From Chitinophaga pollutisoli (lineage in GTDB: Bacteria > Bacteroidota > Bacteroidia > Chitinophagales > Chitinophagaceae): 64,000 nt of DNA. The stretch is from contig NZ_CP149822.1 in assembly GCF_038396755.1 (NCBI RefSeq), positions 2,108,001 through 2,172,000 of the forward strand. Direction: 5' to 3'. A program made the translations under genes and the position numbers. Shown one piece after another: positions 50,901 through 60,751 of the stretch. Positions within the stretch are counted from its first letter, which is position 1. The number at the start of each line of letters is the position of its first letter. The notes beneath the pieces were generated by a model. That model searched no databases. It saw only the letters and a list, made by a program, of their open reading frames with translations, and had not been told where the DNA came from.

Positions 50901-52547
50901 ATGAACACCTTTCTTCAGATTCACCCGAAAGACAATGTGCTGGTGGCTTTACAGGATCTCCCGGCTGGCCGGCAGATAGACTTCAACGGCACTTCGATCC
51001 AATTGTCGCACAACGTTCCCGCCAAACATAAATTTCCGTTCAGGCCCCTCCATTCCGGCGACCCCGTGCTCATGTACGGCGTGCTCGTCGGCAAAGCCGT
51101 GACGGACATCGCCCCTGGTGAGCCCATCACCACCAAAAATCTCCAGCACGACGCCGACGCCTTTCACGAAAAAGACGCCAACCTGCAATGGCAGGCCCCC
51201 GATGTCAGCAAATGGAAAAACAAAACCTTCAATGGCTTCCACCGGGCCGACGGGCAGGTAGGCACCCGCAACTACTGGCTGGTGATTCCTATGGTTTTCT
51301 GTGAAAACAGGAACGTGAACGTCATTAAAACCGCTTTCGAGAAAGGGCTCGGCTTCGCGCCCCCGGAAGTGTACAACGAACAGGTGAACGACCTGGTGAA
51401 CCTCTATAAAAGCGGCAATCTCGACGCTATTAAAACCTATCAGGCAGCCGAAAACATACAGGCTTCCACGCGCAGCAGCGTCTTCCCGAATATCGACGGT
51501 GTGAAATTCCTCATCCACGAAGGCGGATGCGGCGGCACCCGTCAGGATTCCGACGCCCTGTGCGCCCTGCTGGCCGGGTATATCCACCACCCCAACGTGG
51601 CCGGCGCCACCGTGCTTAGCCTGGGTTGCCAGCACGCCCAGGTGTCGATCCTCCAGGAATCCCTCAAAAAACTGAACCCGGATTTCAATAAACCGGTACT
51701 CGTATACGAACAGCAAACCAGCGGCTCTGAATTCAATATGCTGAGCAACGCCATCCGCGATACCTTCCTCGCACTCGTGGAAGCCAACAAACTGGAACGC
51801 AAACCCGCTCCCCTTTCCAAAATCACGATCGGACTGGAATGCGGCGGCTCCGACGGGTTCAGCGGTATTTCCGCCAACCCCGCCATCGGCCATACGTCCG
51901 ACCTGCTGGTAGCACTCGGCGGCACCACCATCCTTTCCGAATTCCCCGAGCTTTGCGGTGTGGAACAGGAGCTGATCAACCGCTGCGAAGATGAAGCTAC
52001 GGCCGACAAATTCATCACCATCATGCGCGCCTACGAAAACCAGGCGCAATCCGTGGGCTCGGGGTTCTACATGAACCCTTCTCCCGGCAATATCAAAGAC
52101 GGCCTCATCACCGATGCCATCAAATCCGCCGGCGCAGCCAAAAAAGGCGGCACCTCGCCTGTCCGCGACGTACTGGATTACACCGAATACGTCACTAAAC
52201 CCGGCCTCAACCTGCTTTGCACGCCAGGCAACGATGTGGAATCCACTTCCGCGGAAGTAGGTTCCGGCGCCAACGTGGTGCTGTTCACCACCGGTCTGGG
52301 CACGCCTACCGGCAACCCCATCGCGCCCGTCGTGAAACTGGCCACCAATACCCGCCTCGCGCAACGCATGCCAGATATCATCGATATCGACACCGGATCT
52401 ATCATCAGCGGACAAAAAACCATTGCACAAATGGGCGAAGAAATCCTTGATTACGTGATCCGTATCGCCAGCGGCGAAGAAATCACCAAGGCGGAAATCC
52501 TCCACCAGGACGATTTCATTCCCTGGAAACGCGGCGTGAGCCTTTAG
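50901..52547 (+). CDS. uxaA: Altronate hydrolase (dehydratase)
   Basis: A 548-residue enzyme that dehydrates D-altronate to KDG. It has the N-terminal SAF domain (NVLVALQDLPAGRQIDF, about residues 12-90) fused to the UxaA catalytic region with GQVGTRNYWLVIPMVFCENR, LIHEGGCGGTRQDS, IGLECGGSDGFSGISANPA and the C-terminal EEILDYVIRIASGEEITKAE. The cysteines in GGCGG and LECGGSD are likely Fe ligands. It is transcribed divergently from the kduI operon under a shared operator, and its pathway partners uxaB/uxaC lie 10 kb away. Confidence 0.95.
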   Translation: MNTFLQIHPKDNVLVALQDLPAGRQIDFNGTSIQLSHNVPAKHKFPFRPLHSGDPVLMYGVLVGKAVTDIAPGEPITTKNLQHDADAFHEKDANLQWQAPDVSKWKNKTFNGFHRADGQVGTRNYWLVIPMVFCENRNVNVIKTAFEKGLGFAPPEVYNEQVNDLVNLYKSGNLDAIKTYQAAENIQASTRSSVFPNIDGVKFLIHEGGCGGTRQDSDALCALLAGYIHHPNVAGATVLSLGCQHAQVSILQESLKKLNPDFNKPVLVYEQQTSGSEFNMLSNAIRDTFLALVEANKLERKPAPLSKITIGLECGGSDGFSGISANPAIGHTSDLLVALGGTTILSEFPELCGVEQELINRCEDEATADKFITIMRAYENQAQSVGSGFYMNPSPGNIKDGLITDAIKSAGAAKKGGTSPVRDVLDYTEYVTKPGLNLLCTPGNDVESTSAEVGSGANVVLFTTGLGTPTGNPIAPVVKLATNTRLAQRMPDIIDIDTGSIISGQKTIAQMGEEILDYVIRIASGEEITKAEILHQDDFIPWKRGVSL

Positions 52548-52571
52548 TTCGTTTAGTAGTTTGTAAGCATA

Positions 52572-52605
52572 TAAAAGCGGCGGAGCATTTGCCCCGCCGC
52601 TTTTA
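52572..52605. terminator. Bidirectional terminator after uxaA
   Basis: A 12-bp stem TAAAAGCGGCGG/CCGCCGCTTTTA between the convergent uxaA and PKD genes, followed by TTTTG. Confidence 0.85.
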
Positions 52606-52626
52606 TTTTGCCTCCGCAAAACCAAA

Positions 52627-55600
52627 TTATCGTATCACCGTTACCGTACCCCTGAAAACGAATGTCGTACCATCCTCACACACGGTTTCGATAGCGTATA
52701 CATAAGTGCCGTAAGGCGAAGCCTTGTTCTTCCAGCTGCCATCCCAGCCAGCCATGGGACTGTTGATAGGGAAATGCGTATTCTCGAAAACGAGGCCTCC
52801 CCATCTGTCGTAAATCCGCATCCACTTCACTTCCTTGATGCCGCGCCCTTTGGGATAGAAACGTTCATTGATGCCGTCCTTGTTGGGTGTAATAGCGTTC
52901 GGGAAAAACACGCTGCCCTGGTCGCAGGTGACATGCACGAGCACATCGTCGATCGCTTTGCAACCGAAACGGTTCTCCACTTCCAGGATGTAACGCGTTG
53001 ACAGGTCGGGGAGCGCGTGCGGGGCGGGACAAGTAGGGCAATCCAGTTTATGGTTGGGCGTCCAGGTCCAGCGGATGATATCCTGGCTGCCGGGGCCGCC
53101 CAGCAATACGGGTACGCCTGACATCACCACGCGGTCGGGGCCGGCGTTAATCGTGGGAGTAGGCTGCACGTTCACCAGCACGGTGGCGTCGTCGGTAAAA
53201 CATCCGTCTCCATCGTATCCAGTAACCTGGTAGGCATAAGTGCCGGTGGATTTCAGGTTGGCGCGCGGCGTGGAAATTTCGTCGTCATTCAATCCTTCCC
53301 CGTTCCATTTGTAATGATCCGCACCGGTTACCCACAGCGGCAGCTGGTGACCGAGGCAAAGCGTGGTGTCCGGCGTAGCCGCAATCTGGAATGGCTGGGC
53401 CACGCGGATGTTGACCTTATCGGTATTGGTGCAGCCGTTGGCGTCTGTCACGGTCACCGCGTATTCCGTGCTGAAGGCGGGAGCCGCCTGCGGCGTGGCC
53501 GATCGCGGGTCGCTCAAACCATCTTCCGGCGTCCATTGATATTTGACGCCGCCGCCTGCGCTGAGCGTTGTGTTTTGGCCAAGGCATACAAATGGCGAGG
53601 CAGACGCGGCATTCACCACCGGCGCCGCCTTGATGCTGATGTTGTGGGTGGATGTATCCTTGCAACCGTCTTTGCTCGTAACGATAAGCACAGCTTTGGA
53701 GGGGCCTGCCACGCTAAACGACTGGTCGCCGGGCAGTTCATCGGTGCTGGTATTCCCGTTCCCGAATTCCCATTTCCAGGTTACGTCGTTCACGATGCCG
53801 ACGGATCCGTTAAATGCCACTTCCTCGAATTGGCAAGCCTGCAGCGGGCCATTGATATCCGCCACCGGCCGGGGGAAAACTTTCACCGTTTTATCCATGG
53901 TTTGCGTACAGCCGTAAGCCGTGGTGGTGGTCAGGGAGAAGTGATAATCCTTTTGCTGGTCCAGGAAGAACTTTGGATGGGCGGTGGCTTCGTCCTGGGT
54001 AGCGATACCCGCGTCGAAGGTCCATTTGTAGGTAGCTTCCTCTTTCAGTTCATCGATGGAGTAGCTGTTGAATTCGGGCTGGAAAGCGATCCATCCTTCT
54101 TTACATATAAATTCCGGCGTGGTATTCAGCTTCACATCCAGCTTGTCGATCACGATCGGATCTTTAAGGAAGGCGGTACCTTTGCATCCCGCCTGGTCGG
54201 ACAGGATGAGGCGTGGTTTATACACGCCCGGTTCTTTAAAAGTATGTTTGATGGTGGCGTCCGTTGTTTCCGTGACCACGCCATCTGTAAAATCCCACGC
54301 AAAATTAACGGCGTTCATCGCATCTACTTTGAATTCGATTTCCTTCGTCAGGCATCCGCCGTTGGAAGAAGTTGTGATGGTGGCGAATGGGCCTTTCACT
54401 TCCACTTCCTGCTCAAATTCATCTTCGGTACCCGCGTCGCCGACCACTTTCAATTTCACTTTATATTTCCCGGCGTAAGTGTAGGTGTGGGAAGGATTAT
54501 CCAGGGTTGAAAAACTCTCATCGCCAAAATCCCAGTACGAACTGCTGTAATTGATCGATTTGTTCGTGAACCTCGCCACCACCGGCGGGCAGCCGCCATT
54601 GTTCACGAAGGATGTAGTGAAGGAGAAATCCGCGCTCACGCTCGAAACCTTTATCTGCTTTTTGATGCTGTCGGTACAACCATTGTTGTCGCGCACCAAC
54701 AGTTTAACGGTGTAGGTTCCTTTCACCTGGTAGTTTTTGGAAGGGTGCGGATCGGTGGATGTGGTGCCGTCCCCGAAATCCCATTCATACGTCGCGTAGC
54801 CGCCGGTTTCGCTCGTGGTATTGTAGAACCACACGTCTCCCCCAGGCGGAATAAGCGTGGCGCTTGGTGAGAAGCCGGCATTCGGACCGTTCACCTGGAG
54901 ATAGCTTCCGCTGACGGTGCTGCGGCAGCCGTCTTCGTCCGTAACTGTTAATTGCGGATAGAAATATCCAGACCTGTTGTACGTGTATTTGAAGGGAGGC
55001 GCCGTGAATGTTTTGGCGCCCGTGCCGTCGCCGAAGTCGAAGGACCAGGTTTTGATGGGTTTGCCTTTCGAGACATCCGTTTCATCGGTGAAGGTTAATT
55101 CCGTTCCGCGGCATTCCAGCACAGGCGGCGTTGCAAACTTTGCCACAGGGCCGCGCACGTCTACGAACACTTTGTTACTGGAATCAATACATCCCTGGTA
55201 GTTTACCGCGAAAAAGCGGATGGTGTCTATACCCGGTTTAAGGTTATGGAACAGTACCCGATCATAATTGTAATTGTCCCATTGCGCGTAAGCGCCGCTG
55301 GTAGTGCTCCAATAATAGTTGTAATACGATGGATATAACGACTTATCTATACTCAGCAGCGTGGATTTAAGTGTTTCACTGCTGCATAGGGAGGACTTAT
55401 CCGTGTTGATGACAGGGTTGCCGGGCGCATAAACGCTGATGGTCATCGAATCAGTGCTGGTGCAGGTCCCGTCGGAAACGGTCAACTTTACGAGATAAGC
55501 ACCGGTTCTGTCGTATTTGTGTTTGACGATGGCGTTCTTCGTGGTGTAGGTGTTTTCCTTTCCATCCCCCCAGCTCCACTTCCAGCTGGTGATGTTGCCG

Positions 55601-57510
55601 ATGGAATTATCGTCGAAGCTCATCTCTGTGCGGTTGTTGCAATCGACAGGTTTCAGGCTGAACCGCGGGAAGGGGTTCACAGCTGTAATGAATGCTTTTT
55701 TGGTAACCGAGCTATCGCAGCCATTATTTGAAACCGTAAGGGTTATGTCGTAGGTCCCGGGCTCCCGGAAGCTGTGTTGCGTGCGTTGAGAATGGCCATA
55801 GCCCTGATTCCCGAAGTTCCAGGTGAAGGAGCTGCCGACGTCCGTTGTTCCGATAAACTGTACCCAGTTGTTGCCGCAGACCTGGGGGGCCTGGGGCGAA
55901 GTGAAGTCAGGTTTCGGTTTTTTATACACCTGGATGCTGTTGTAAGAATAGAGATTGACTGTTCCTTTGCAACCATTGGCGGTTGTGTAGGTAAGTTTTA
56001 CGTTGTAGGAGCCGGCTTTGCCGTAGGTGTGGGAGGGCGTGGGATCGGTGGATTTGGCGCTTCCATCTCCGAAATCCCACTCATATCTCGTGATTACATC
56101 TCCGGTGGTGCTGTAGGCGCTGAAGTTGGGCGTAATGCCTTCGCATCCGCCGGAGATGTTGGAATACGCGTATATCACCGGCTTCTGCACCTGGATGTAT
56201 CGCTCTGAAATGCTGGTACAGCCGGAAGCGTTACCCGCCGTCAGCCTGATTGAATAGTGACCCAGGCTGTTATAAGTGGCGGTAGGGTTTTGCTGCGTGG
56301 CACTCTGGCCGTTGCCGAAAGTCCAGTTCCAGCTGGTGGCGCCGGTGGACTTGTCGGTCAGCTTCACAGTGGCGGGCACGTCGCAGATGGCGGCCTGGTC
56401 GGTGGTGAAAGCGGCCTGCGGCGCGGGTTTCACGACGAAGTCTTTGGTTATGGATTCCCTGCATGTGCCGTACTCCGCCGTCATGGTGACTTTCACGGTA
56501 CCTGCGCCGGCGGGCGTGAAGTACGGACTGCTGCCCCAGCCGCTGATGTATCCTTTATCCACGCTCCAGGTTACGTTATCTGCCTGGGGGGAGTTGGCGG
56601 CGGTGAAAGTGGTGCTGGCATTTTCGCAGACGCTGGCCGGCAGCTGGAAGTCCGTTTTAAAATTGGCGACATTGATATCGTCGGAAGTGTGTGTGGCCAC
56701 GCATCCCCGGTCGTTGGAAACGGTGAGTTTGATTTTATAAATGCCCCTGGCGGTGTAGGTATGTGTGCCAGGATTGGCGCCGGTAGCGGTTTTTCCGTCA
56801 CCGAAATCCCATTTGTACGTGAGGGTCCCCGGGCCGGAAGAGGCATTGGTAATAGTTACATTGCCGGGCGCGGTGCAGATGAACTTGCTGGAAACGTTGA
56901 AGTTGGCGGTCAATGCGGCGCCGGCATCCACGATGTTGGGGATTACCCTGGAGGCGGTGCAGCCGTTGCTGTTGGTGACTGTGAGGGTTACGGCAGCCTT
57001 GAGGACGTTGTTGTACCTGTGCACGGGACTTTTACCCGTGCCGGTGGTGCCGTCGCCGAAGTCCCAGGACCATGCGGAAATCGTTCCGTTGGAGGGGACG
57101 GATTTATCGGTAAAAGTCACATCGAAGGGGATGCAACCTTTGGCGGGACTGGCGGTGAAGTCGGGTTTGGGTAGCGCCCAAACGGTGACCACATCCTGTG
57201 CGGTACTGGTGGCGCCGGAGGCATCTTTCACGGTCAGCTTCACGGTGTAGGTTCCGGGTGCGGTATACGAAGCGCTGGGACTTTTATCGGTCGAGCCGGA
57301 GCCGTTGCCGAAATTCCATTGCCAGGAAACAGGGTTGCCGGTGGACTGGTCATTGAATTTGGTGATAAGGCTTTCGCAATCGCTGGATTTGCTGGGGGTG
57401 AAAGCGGCTCTCAGTTGGGCAAAGGCGGCGTCGCCGGGCCAAACGAGCAGCATTAACAAAATGGTACAGGAAAGGGTAACTTTCGGGATTACCTGGGTGA
57501 CTAGGGACAT
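52627..57510 (-). CDS. Giant PKD-repeat surface protein with gliding-motility-type C-terminal sorting domain
   Basis: A 1627-residue exported protein; signal peptide near the GDAAFAQ. I count about 13 PKD-like repeats with WxWDFGDG-type strands, e.g. WSWDFGDGTTGTGKSP, YEWDFGDGTTSTDPHPS and WKWEFGNGNTSTDELPG. The C-terminal 95 residues are the type B type IX sorting domain, VFFPNAITPNKDGINERF and MRIYDRWGGLVFENTHFP, so it is displayed through the T9SS. Function is probably adhesion or surface structure. Its place inside the uronate block, between uxaA and the transporter, may be chance. No catalytic domain is visible. Confidence 0.9.
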   Translation of the reverse strand: MSLVTQVIPKVTLSCTILLMLLVWPGDAAFAQLRAAFTPSKSSDCESLITKFNDQSTGNPVSWQWNFGNGSGSTDKSPSASYTAPGTYTVKLTVKDASGATSTAQDVVTVWALPKPDFTASPAKGCIPFDVTFTDKSVPSNGTISAWSWDFGDGTTGTGKSPVHRYNNVLKAAVTLTVTNSNGCTASRVIPNIVDAGAALTANFNVSSKFICTAPGNVTITNASSGPGTLTYKWDFGDGKTATGANPGTHTYTARGIYKIKLTVSNDRGCVATHTSDDINVANFKTDFQLPASVCENASTTFTAANSPQADNVTWSVDKGYISGWGSSPYFTPAGAGTVKVTMTAEYGTCRESITKDFVVKPAPQAAFTTDQAAICDVPATVKLTDKSTGATSWNWTFGNGQSATQQNPTATYNSLGHYSIRLTAGNASGCTSISERYIQVQKPVIYAYSNISGGCEGITPNFSAYSTTGDVITRYEWDFGDGSAKSTDPTPSHTYGKAGSYNVKLTYTTANGCKGTVNLYSYNSIQVYKKPKPDFTSPQAPQVCGNNWVQFIGTTDVGSSFTWNFGNQGYGHSQRTQHSFREPGTYDITLTVSNNGCDSSVTKKAFITAVNPFPRFSLKPVDCNNRTEMSFDDNSIGNITSWKWSWGDGKENTYTTKNAIVKHKYDRTGAYLVKLTVSDGTCTSTDSMTISVYAPGNPVINTDKSSLCSSETLKSTLLSIDKSLYPSYYNYYWSTTSGAYAQWDNYNYDRVLFHNLKPGIDTIRFFAVNYQGCIDSSNKVFVDVRGPVAKFATPPVLECRGTELTFTDETDVSKGKPIKTWSFDFGDGTGAKTFTAPPFKYTYNRSGYFYPQLTVTDEDGCRSTVSGSYLQVNGPNAGFSPSATLIPPGGDVWFYNTTSETGGYATYEWDFGDGTTSTDPHPSKNYQVKGTYTVKLLVRDNNGCTDSIKKQIKVSSVSADFSFTTSFVNNGGCPPVVARFTNKSINYSSSYWDFGDESFSTLDNPSHTYTYAGKYKVKLKVVGDAGTEDEFEQEVEVKGPFATITTSSNGGCLTKEIEFKVDAMNAVNFAWDFTDGVVTETTDATIKHTFKEPGVYKPRLILSDQAGCKGTAFLKDPIVIDKLDVKLNTTPEFICKEGWIAFQPEFNSYSIDELKEEATYKWTFDAGIATQDEATAHPKFFLDQQKDYHFSLTTTTAYGCTQTMDKTVKVFPRPVADINGPLQACQFEEVAFNGSVGIVNDVTWKWEFGNGNTSTDELPGDQSFSVAGPSKAVLIVTSKDGCKDTSTHNISIKAAPVVNAASASPFVCLGQNTTLSAGGGVKYQWTPEDGLSDPRSATPQAAPAFSTEYAVTVTDANGCTNTDKVNIRVAQPFQIAATPDTTLCLGHQLPLWVTGADHYKWNGEGLNDDEISTPRANLKSTGTYAYQVTGYDGDGCFTDDATVLVNVQPTPTINAGPDRVVMSGVPVLLGGPGSQDIIRWTWTPNHKLDCPTCPAPHALPDLSTRYILEVENRFGCKAIDDVLVHVTCDQGSVFFPNAITPNKDGINERFYPKGRGIKEVKWMRIYDRWGGLVFENTHFPINSPMAGWDGSWKNKASPYGTYVYAIETVCEDGTTFVFRGTVTVIR

Positions 57511-57673
57511 ATGATGCTATTCGGGGAAGAAAATTACACAAAAAAGCGGGACGGAAAGCACCGGGGAAAGGGGGATTCCCGCATCATAAAATCCTATTAT
57601 TCAATACTACCTGAACACAAACAAGTTAGTTTATCCGCTGGCGTAGGATGAAATTGAAAAAAATGGCTGGGGT

Positions 57674-57710
57674 TAAAAAGGCAGCACAACGATAGGGGTC
57701 GTTGTGCTGC
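57674..57710 (-). terminator. Terminator of the uxaB-uxaC-kdgK-eda-exuT operon
   Basis: An 11-bp stem GCAGCACAACG/CGTTGTGCTGC with an 8-base loop is followed on the minus strand by CTTTTTAACC, 30 bases after the transporter stop. Confidence 0.8.
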
Positions 57711-57739
57711 CGGTGGTAAAGTATTTTTAAAACGAAGGT

Positions 57740-59047
57740 TTACGCCAATTGTGCTCTTTCCATTTTCGGCACGCAAAGGTGGATTACCAGCGTGGCGATG
57801 AGATAAGCGGTGCTGCCATAGATGAAGAAAGGAACGTAGCTGTCGGTGTGGCCTGCGTACCAGGTCATCATGGCACCTGCGATTCCGCCCAATGTACCGC
57901 CGATACCGGTTACGGAACCTACTGCATATTTCGGGAACAGATCACCGGGCATGGTGAGGATGTTGGATGAAAAACCCTGGTGCGCGGCGGTCCCCAGCGC
58001 AATGATAAGCACCGCTACATAGAAGCTGGTGGTATAAGCCGCGAAGAAGATGGGCAGGGCGCAAAGACCGCAAAGCAAAAGCGTGGTTTTGCGGGCGCGG
58101 TTGAGGGACCAGCCGTTTTTCATAAACCGGGTAGTTAACCATCCAAAGAAGATACTGCCCACGTCGGAGATGATGTAGATGAATACGAAAGTGAATCCTA
58201 CGGATGAGATATCCAGCTTTTGATCGAGTGTGTTATTGCGGACAAAAAATAGCGGGAGCCATGTGAGGAAGAAATACCAAACGCTGTCGGTCAGGAATTT
58301 AGCACCGGCGAAAGCCCAGGTCTGGCGGTAGCCGAAGAGCCTGATCCAGGACACTTTCCCCGGGGGCTCCTGTTCCATATCGCTTTCAATATGGGCAAGC
58401 TCAGTGGCGCCGAGGGATTGGCTTTCGCGGGGCTTGCGGTACATTTTTATCCAGAAGGCGATGAGGATAAAGCCCAAAGCACCGGTAACGATGAAGCATA
58501 CCCGCCAGCCGAAGTGGTGGTTTAGCACTGGTACGGCCAATGCCGTGGCGATCACCCCGATGTTGGCTCCTGCGTTCATGATACCGGTTGCCTGTGATCG
58601 TTCCTTCCGGGGCAACCATTCGGATATTGTTTTATTGGCTGACGGGAAGTTACCTGCTTCGCCGATCCCCAGTAAAAACCGCGCACCGATCAATCCCCCC
58701 GCACTCTTCACCAAACCGTGCAACATGCCTGAAAGGCTCCATAAGCCCAATGCGATGGGGAAGCCTTTACGAACGCCCACCCGGTCAAGGAACCACCCCA
58801 CGATGAGGAAACCCAGTGAGTAGGCAAGCTTGAAAGCAGCATCGGTATTACCCAACGCTTTCTTAAAATCCGCATGGTCGGATGCCTGCATCACATGGTC
58901 GGAAGAAAGGCCCAGGATATCTTTCTGGAACGTTTCGTCCGTAGAGATCATCGACAACACCTGCCGGTCTATATAACATATCGTGGTAGCAAAAAAGAGC
59001 AATGCAACAATTCGCCAGCGATACCGGCCAATTACAGTGGAATTCAT
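57740..59047 (-). CDS. MFS hexuronate transporter (ExuT-like)
   Basis: A 435-residue major facilitator of the anion:cation symporter group with 12 predicted helices. Marks are RWRIVALLFFATTICYIDRQVLS at the start, the loop 2-3 region FLDRVGVRKGFPIALGLWS, GIGEAGNFPSANKTISEWLPRKERSQATGI (typical of hexuronate permeases) and ATALAVPVLNHHFGWRVCF. It should import galacturonate or glucuronate for the upstream enzymes. A LacI-type palindrome lies 60 bases before the start, inside the end of eda, allowing separate control. ExuT is a functional assignment; substrate is inferred from the operon. Confidence 0.9.
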   Translation of the reverse strand: MNSTVIGRYRWRIVALLFFATTICYIDRQVLSMISTDETFQKDILGLSSDHVMQASDHADFKKALGNTDAAFKLAYSLGFLIVGWFLDRVGVRKGFPIALGLWSLSGMLHGLVKSAGGLIGARFLLGIGEAGNFPSANKTISEWLPRKERSQATGIMNAGANIGVIATALAVPVLNHHFGWRVCFIVTGALGFILIAFWIKMYRKPRESQSLGATELAHIESDMEQEPPGKVSWIRLFGYRQTWAFAGAKFLTDSVWYFFLTWLPLFFVRNNTLDQKLDISSVGFTFVFIYIISDVGSIFFGWLTTRFMKNGWSLNRARKTTLLLCGLCALPIFFAAYTTSFYVAVLIIALGTAAHQGFSSNILTMPGDLFPKYAVGSVTGIGGTLGGIAGAMMTWYAGHTDSYVPFFIYGSTAYLIATLVIHLCVPKMERAQLA

Positions 59048-59086
59048 ATCAGTTGAGTGTTTAAGGGATGAGCACTACAGAACAAA

Positions 59087-59749
59087 TTACTGTAATGACT
59101 TTAATAATGCAAACGTTTGCTTGATTTTCTCGGAAAGGCTTGACCAATCCCGTTTTGCGAGGATTTCTTTTGGTATCAGGTTGGAACCCATGCCCACGCA
59201 GACCACGCCTGCGCCGAACCATGCCTTCAGGTTGGCGGCTTCCGGTTCCACGCCGCCGGTGGGCATGAATTTCAGACCGGGAAACAGCGGTTTGATCGCT
59301 TTCACGAAATCGGGGCCCAGCGCGCTCCCGGGAAACAACTTCACCAGCAGCGCCCCGTTCTTTTCGGCCACGGAAATCTCCGTCGGCGTCATGCATCCCG
59401 GGACCCAGAGGATGCCGGCAGTATGGCAATACGCGGCCGTTTCAGGATCGGTCACCGGGCACACGATGAAGTCGGCGCCCATCTCCGTGAAAGTTTTTGC
59501 GTCGGCAGCGTTCTTGATGGTACCGATGCCCAGCTGCATATCCGGCATGGAAGCTATTTTCAGGTCGCGCAGATGCGCAAAATTCTGACGGGCCTGCTCC
59601 CCGCGATTGGTAAATTCGAAAACGCGGATACCACCTGCGTAACAGGCTTTCATCACTTCCGCGCACACTTCCGGGTCCTCGTGGTAAAACACCGGGATCA
59701 CCTTCGTGCTTTCAAATGCTTTTACAATTGTATCTGGTTGCGTTGTCAT
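59087..59749 (-). CDS. eda: 2-keto-3-deoxy-6-phosphogluconate aldolase
   Basis: A 220-residue class I aldolase splitting KDPG into pyruvate and glyceraldehyde-3-phosphate. The Schiff-base Lys is in LLVKLFPGSALGPDFVKAI. The Glu that helps proton transfer is in IRVFEFTNRGEQ, and GIGTIKNAADAKTF and PTGGVEPEAANLKAW contain the phosphate-binding glycines. Length and order are those of the Eda family. It starts 3 bases after kdgK. Its 3' end contains a LacI-type operator (59108-59121) for the following transporter gene. Confidence 0.93.
   Translation of the reverse strand: MTTQPDTIVKAFESTKVIPVFYHEDPEVCAEVMKACYAGGIRVFEFTNRGEQARQNFAHLRDLKIASMPDMQLGIGTIKNAADAKTFTEMGADFIVCPVTDPETAAYCHTAGILWVPGCMTPTEISVAEKNGALLVKLFPGSALGPDFVKAIKPLFPGLKFMPTGGVEPEAANLKAWFGAGVVCVGMGSNLIPKEILAKRDWSSLSEKIKQTFALLKSLQ
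59108..59121. promoter_or_regulatory. LacI-type operator in the 3' end of eda
   Basis: TGCAAACGTTTGCT matches the other two sites at 13 of 14 bases and lies 60 bases before the transporter start. Confidence 0.6.
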
Positions 59750-59752
59750 CTG

Positions 59753-60751
59753 TTACATCATTTGCGTAATCGTTTCGCGCGGGGTGAGGTTGAAATCCCC
59801 CGTCCGGAAAAGCTTCGTGTAAGCCGACGCCGCGGCATAGCCGATGATTTCCTGCGGATCGAAGTTGTGGATATTGCCGTGGATCAGCCCCGCCATAAAA
59901 CTGTCGCCGCTGCCCACACGGTCCACCACTTCATTCGTCTCATATTGCCGGCTCACGAACAACTCGCCGCCGGTATAATACACGGCGTAATACAGGTTAT
60001 GCGTGGCGCCTCCCGAAAACCTGAACGTAAACGCCACCCGGTCGCACTTCGGAAACTTTGCAATAATGGCTGCAGCGGATTCGCGCGCCGCCTGCAGGTA
60101 TCCGTCTTTCGTATCCGGTTCCACGGCTGCCTTATTCAAAGGCACGCCCAGCATCATGTCGGCCGCCCAGATATTGCCCATGATCACATGGCAATACTGC
60201 GTCAGGGCGGGCATCACTTCCAGCGGCGTTTTGCCGTATTGCCATAACTTGCTGCGGTAATTGAGATCGGTGGAAATGGTCATCCCTTTGCGGGTGGCCG
60301 CTTCCAGCACTTCCCGGCAAATCTCCGCTGCGTTGGCGTTCAGTGCCGGCGAAATAGCGCTCCAGTGGAACCAGTTGGCGCCGTCGAGCAGTGCGTCCCA
60401 ATCCACCGTTCCAGGCTGTATCTCGCTGAAACTCGAATACTTGCGGTCGTATACCACTTCTGCATGCTTCAGGTCGGCGCCCTGCGAAAGGTAATACGCC
60501 CCTATCCTGTCGCCGCCCCATAGCATCCTGTCCGTTTTGATACCGGCGCTTTCGAGCTGCGCGAGCGCCTGGCGGCTCAACCCGTTATCGGGGGCTTTGC
60601 TGATATACGCCACGCTGTCGCCCCAGGTGCCCAGGGCCGCGGCTACATTGGCTTCCGCCCCGCCTACATACATCGCGGCGCGGTGATTGGCCCAATCGGG
60701 CGACAGGCGGAATAATATCTCTCCGAAAGTAATGACTGATACTGGTTGCAT
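59753..60751 (-). CDS. kdgK: 2-keto-3-deoxygluconate kinase (PfkB family)
   Basis: A 332-residue ribokinase-fold sugar kinase phosphorylating KDG to KDPG. PfkB signature 1-like segment: YVGGAEANVAAALGTWGDS; signature 2: DRVGSGDSFMAGLIHG with the catalytic Asp. Position between uxaC and eda specifies KDG as the substrate. Its ATG overlaps the uxaC stop by one base (TAATG), and 3 bases separate it from eda. Confidence 0.9.
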   Translation of the reverse strand: MQPVSVITFGEILFRLSPDWANHRAAMYVGGAEANVAAALGTWGDSVAYISKAPDNGLSRQALAQLESAGIKTDRMLWGGDRIGAYYLSQGADLKHAEVVYDRKYSSFSEIQPGTVDWDALLDGANWFHWSAISPALNANAAEICREVLEAATRKGMTISTDLNYRSKLWQYGKTPLEVMPALTQYCHVIMGNIWAADMMLGVPLNKAAVEPDTKDGYLQAARESAAAIIAKFPKCDRVAFTFRFSGGATHNLYYAVYYTGGELFVSRQYETNEVVDRVGSGDSFMAGLIHGNIHNFDPQEIIGYAAASAYTKLFRTGDFNLTPRETITQMM

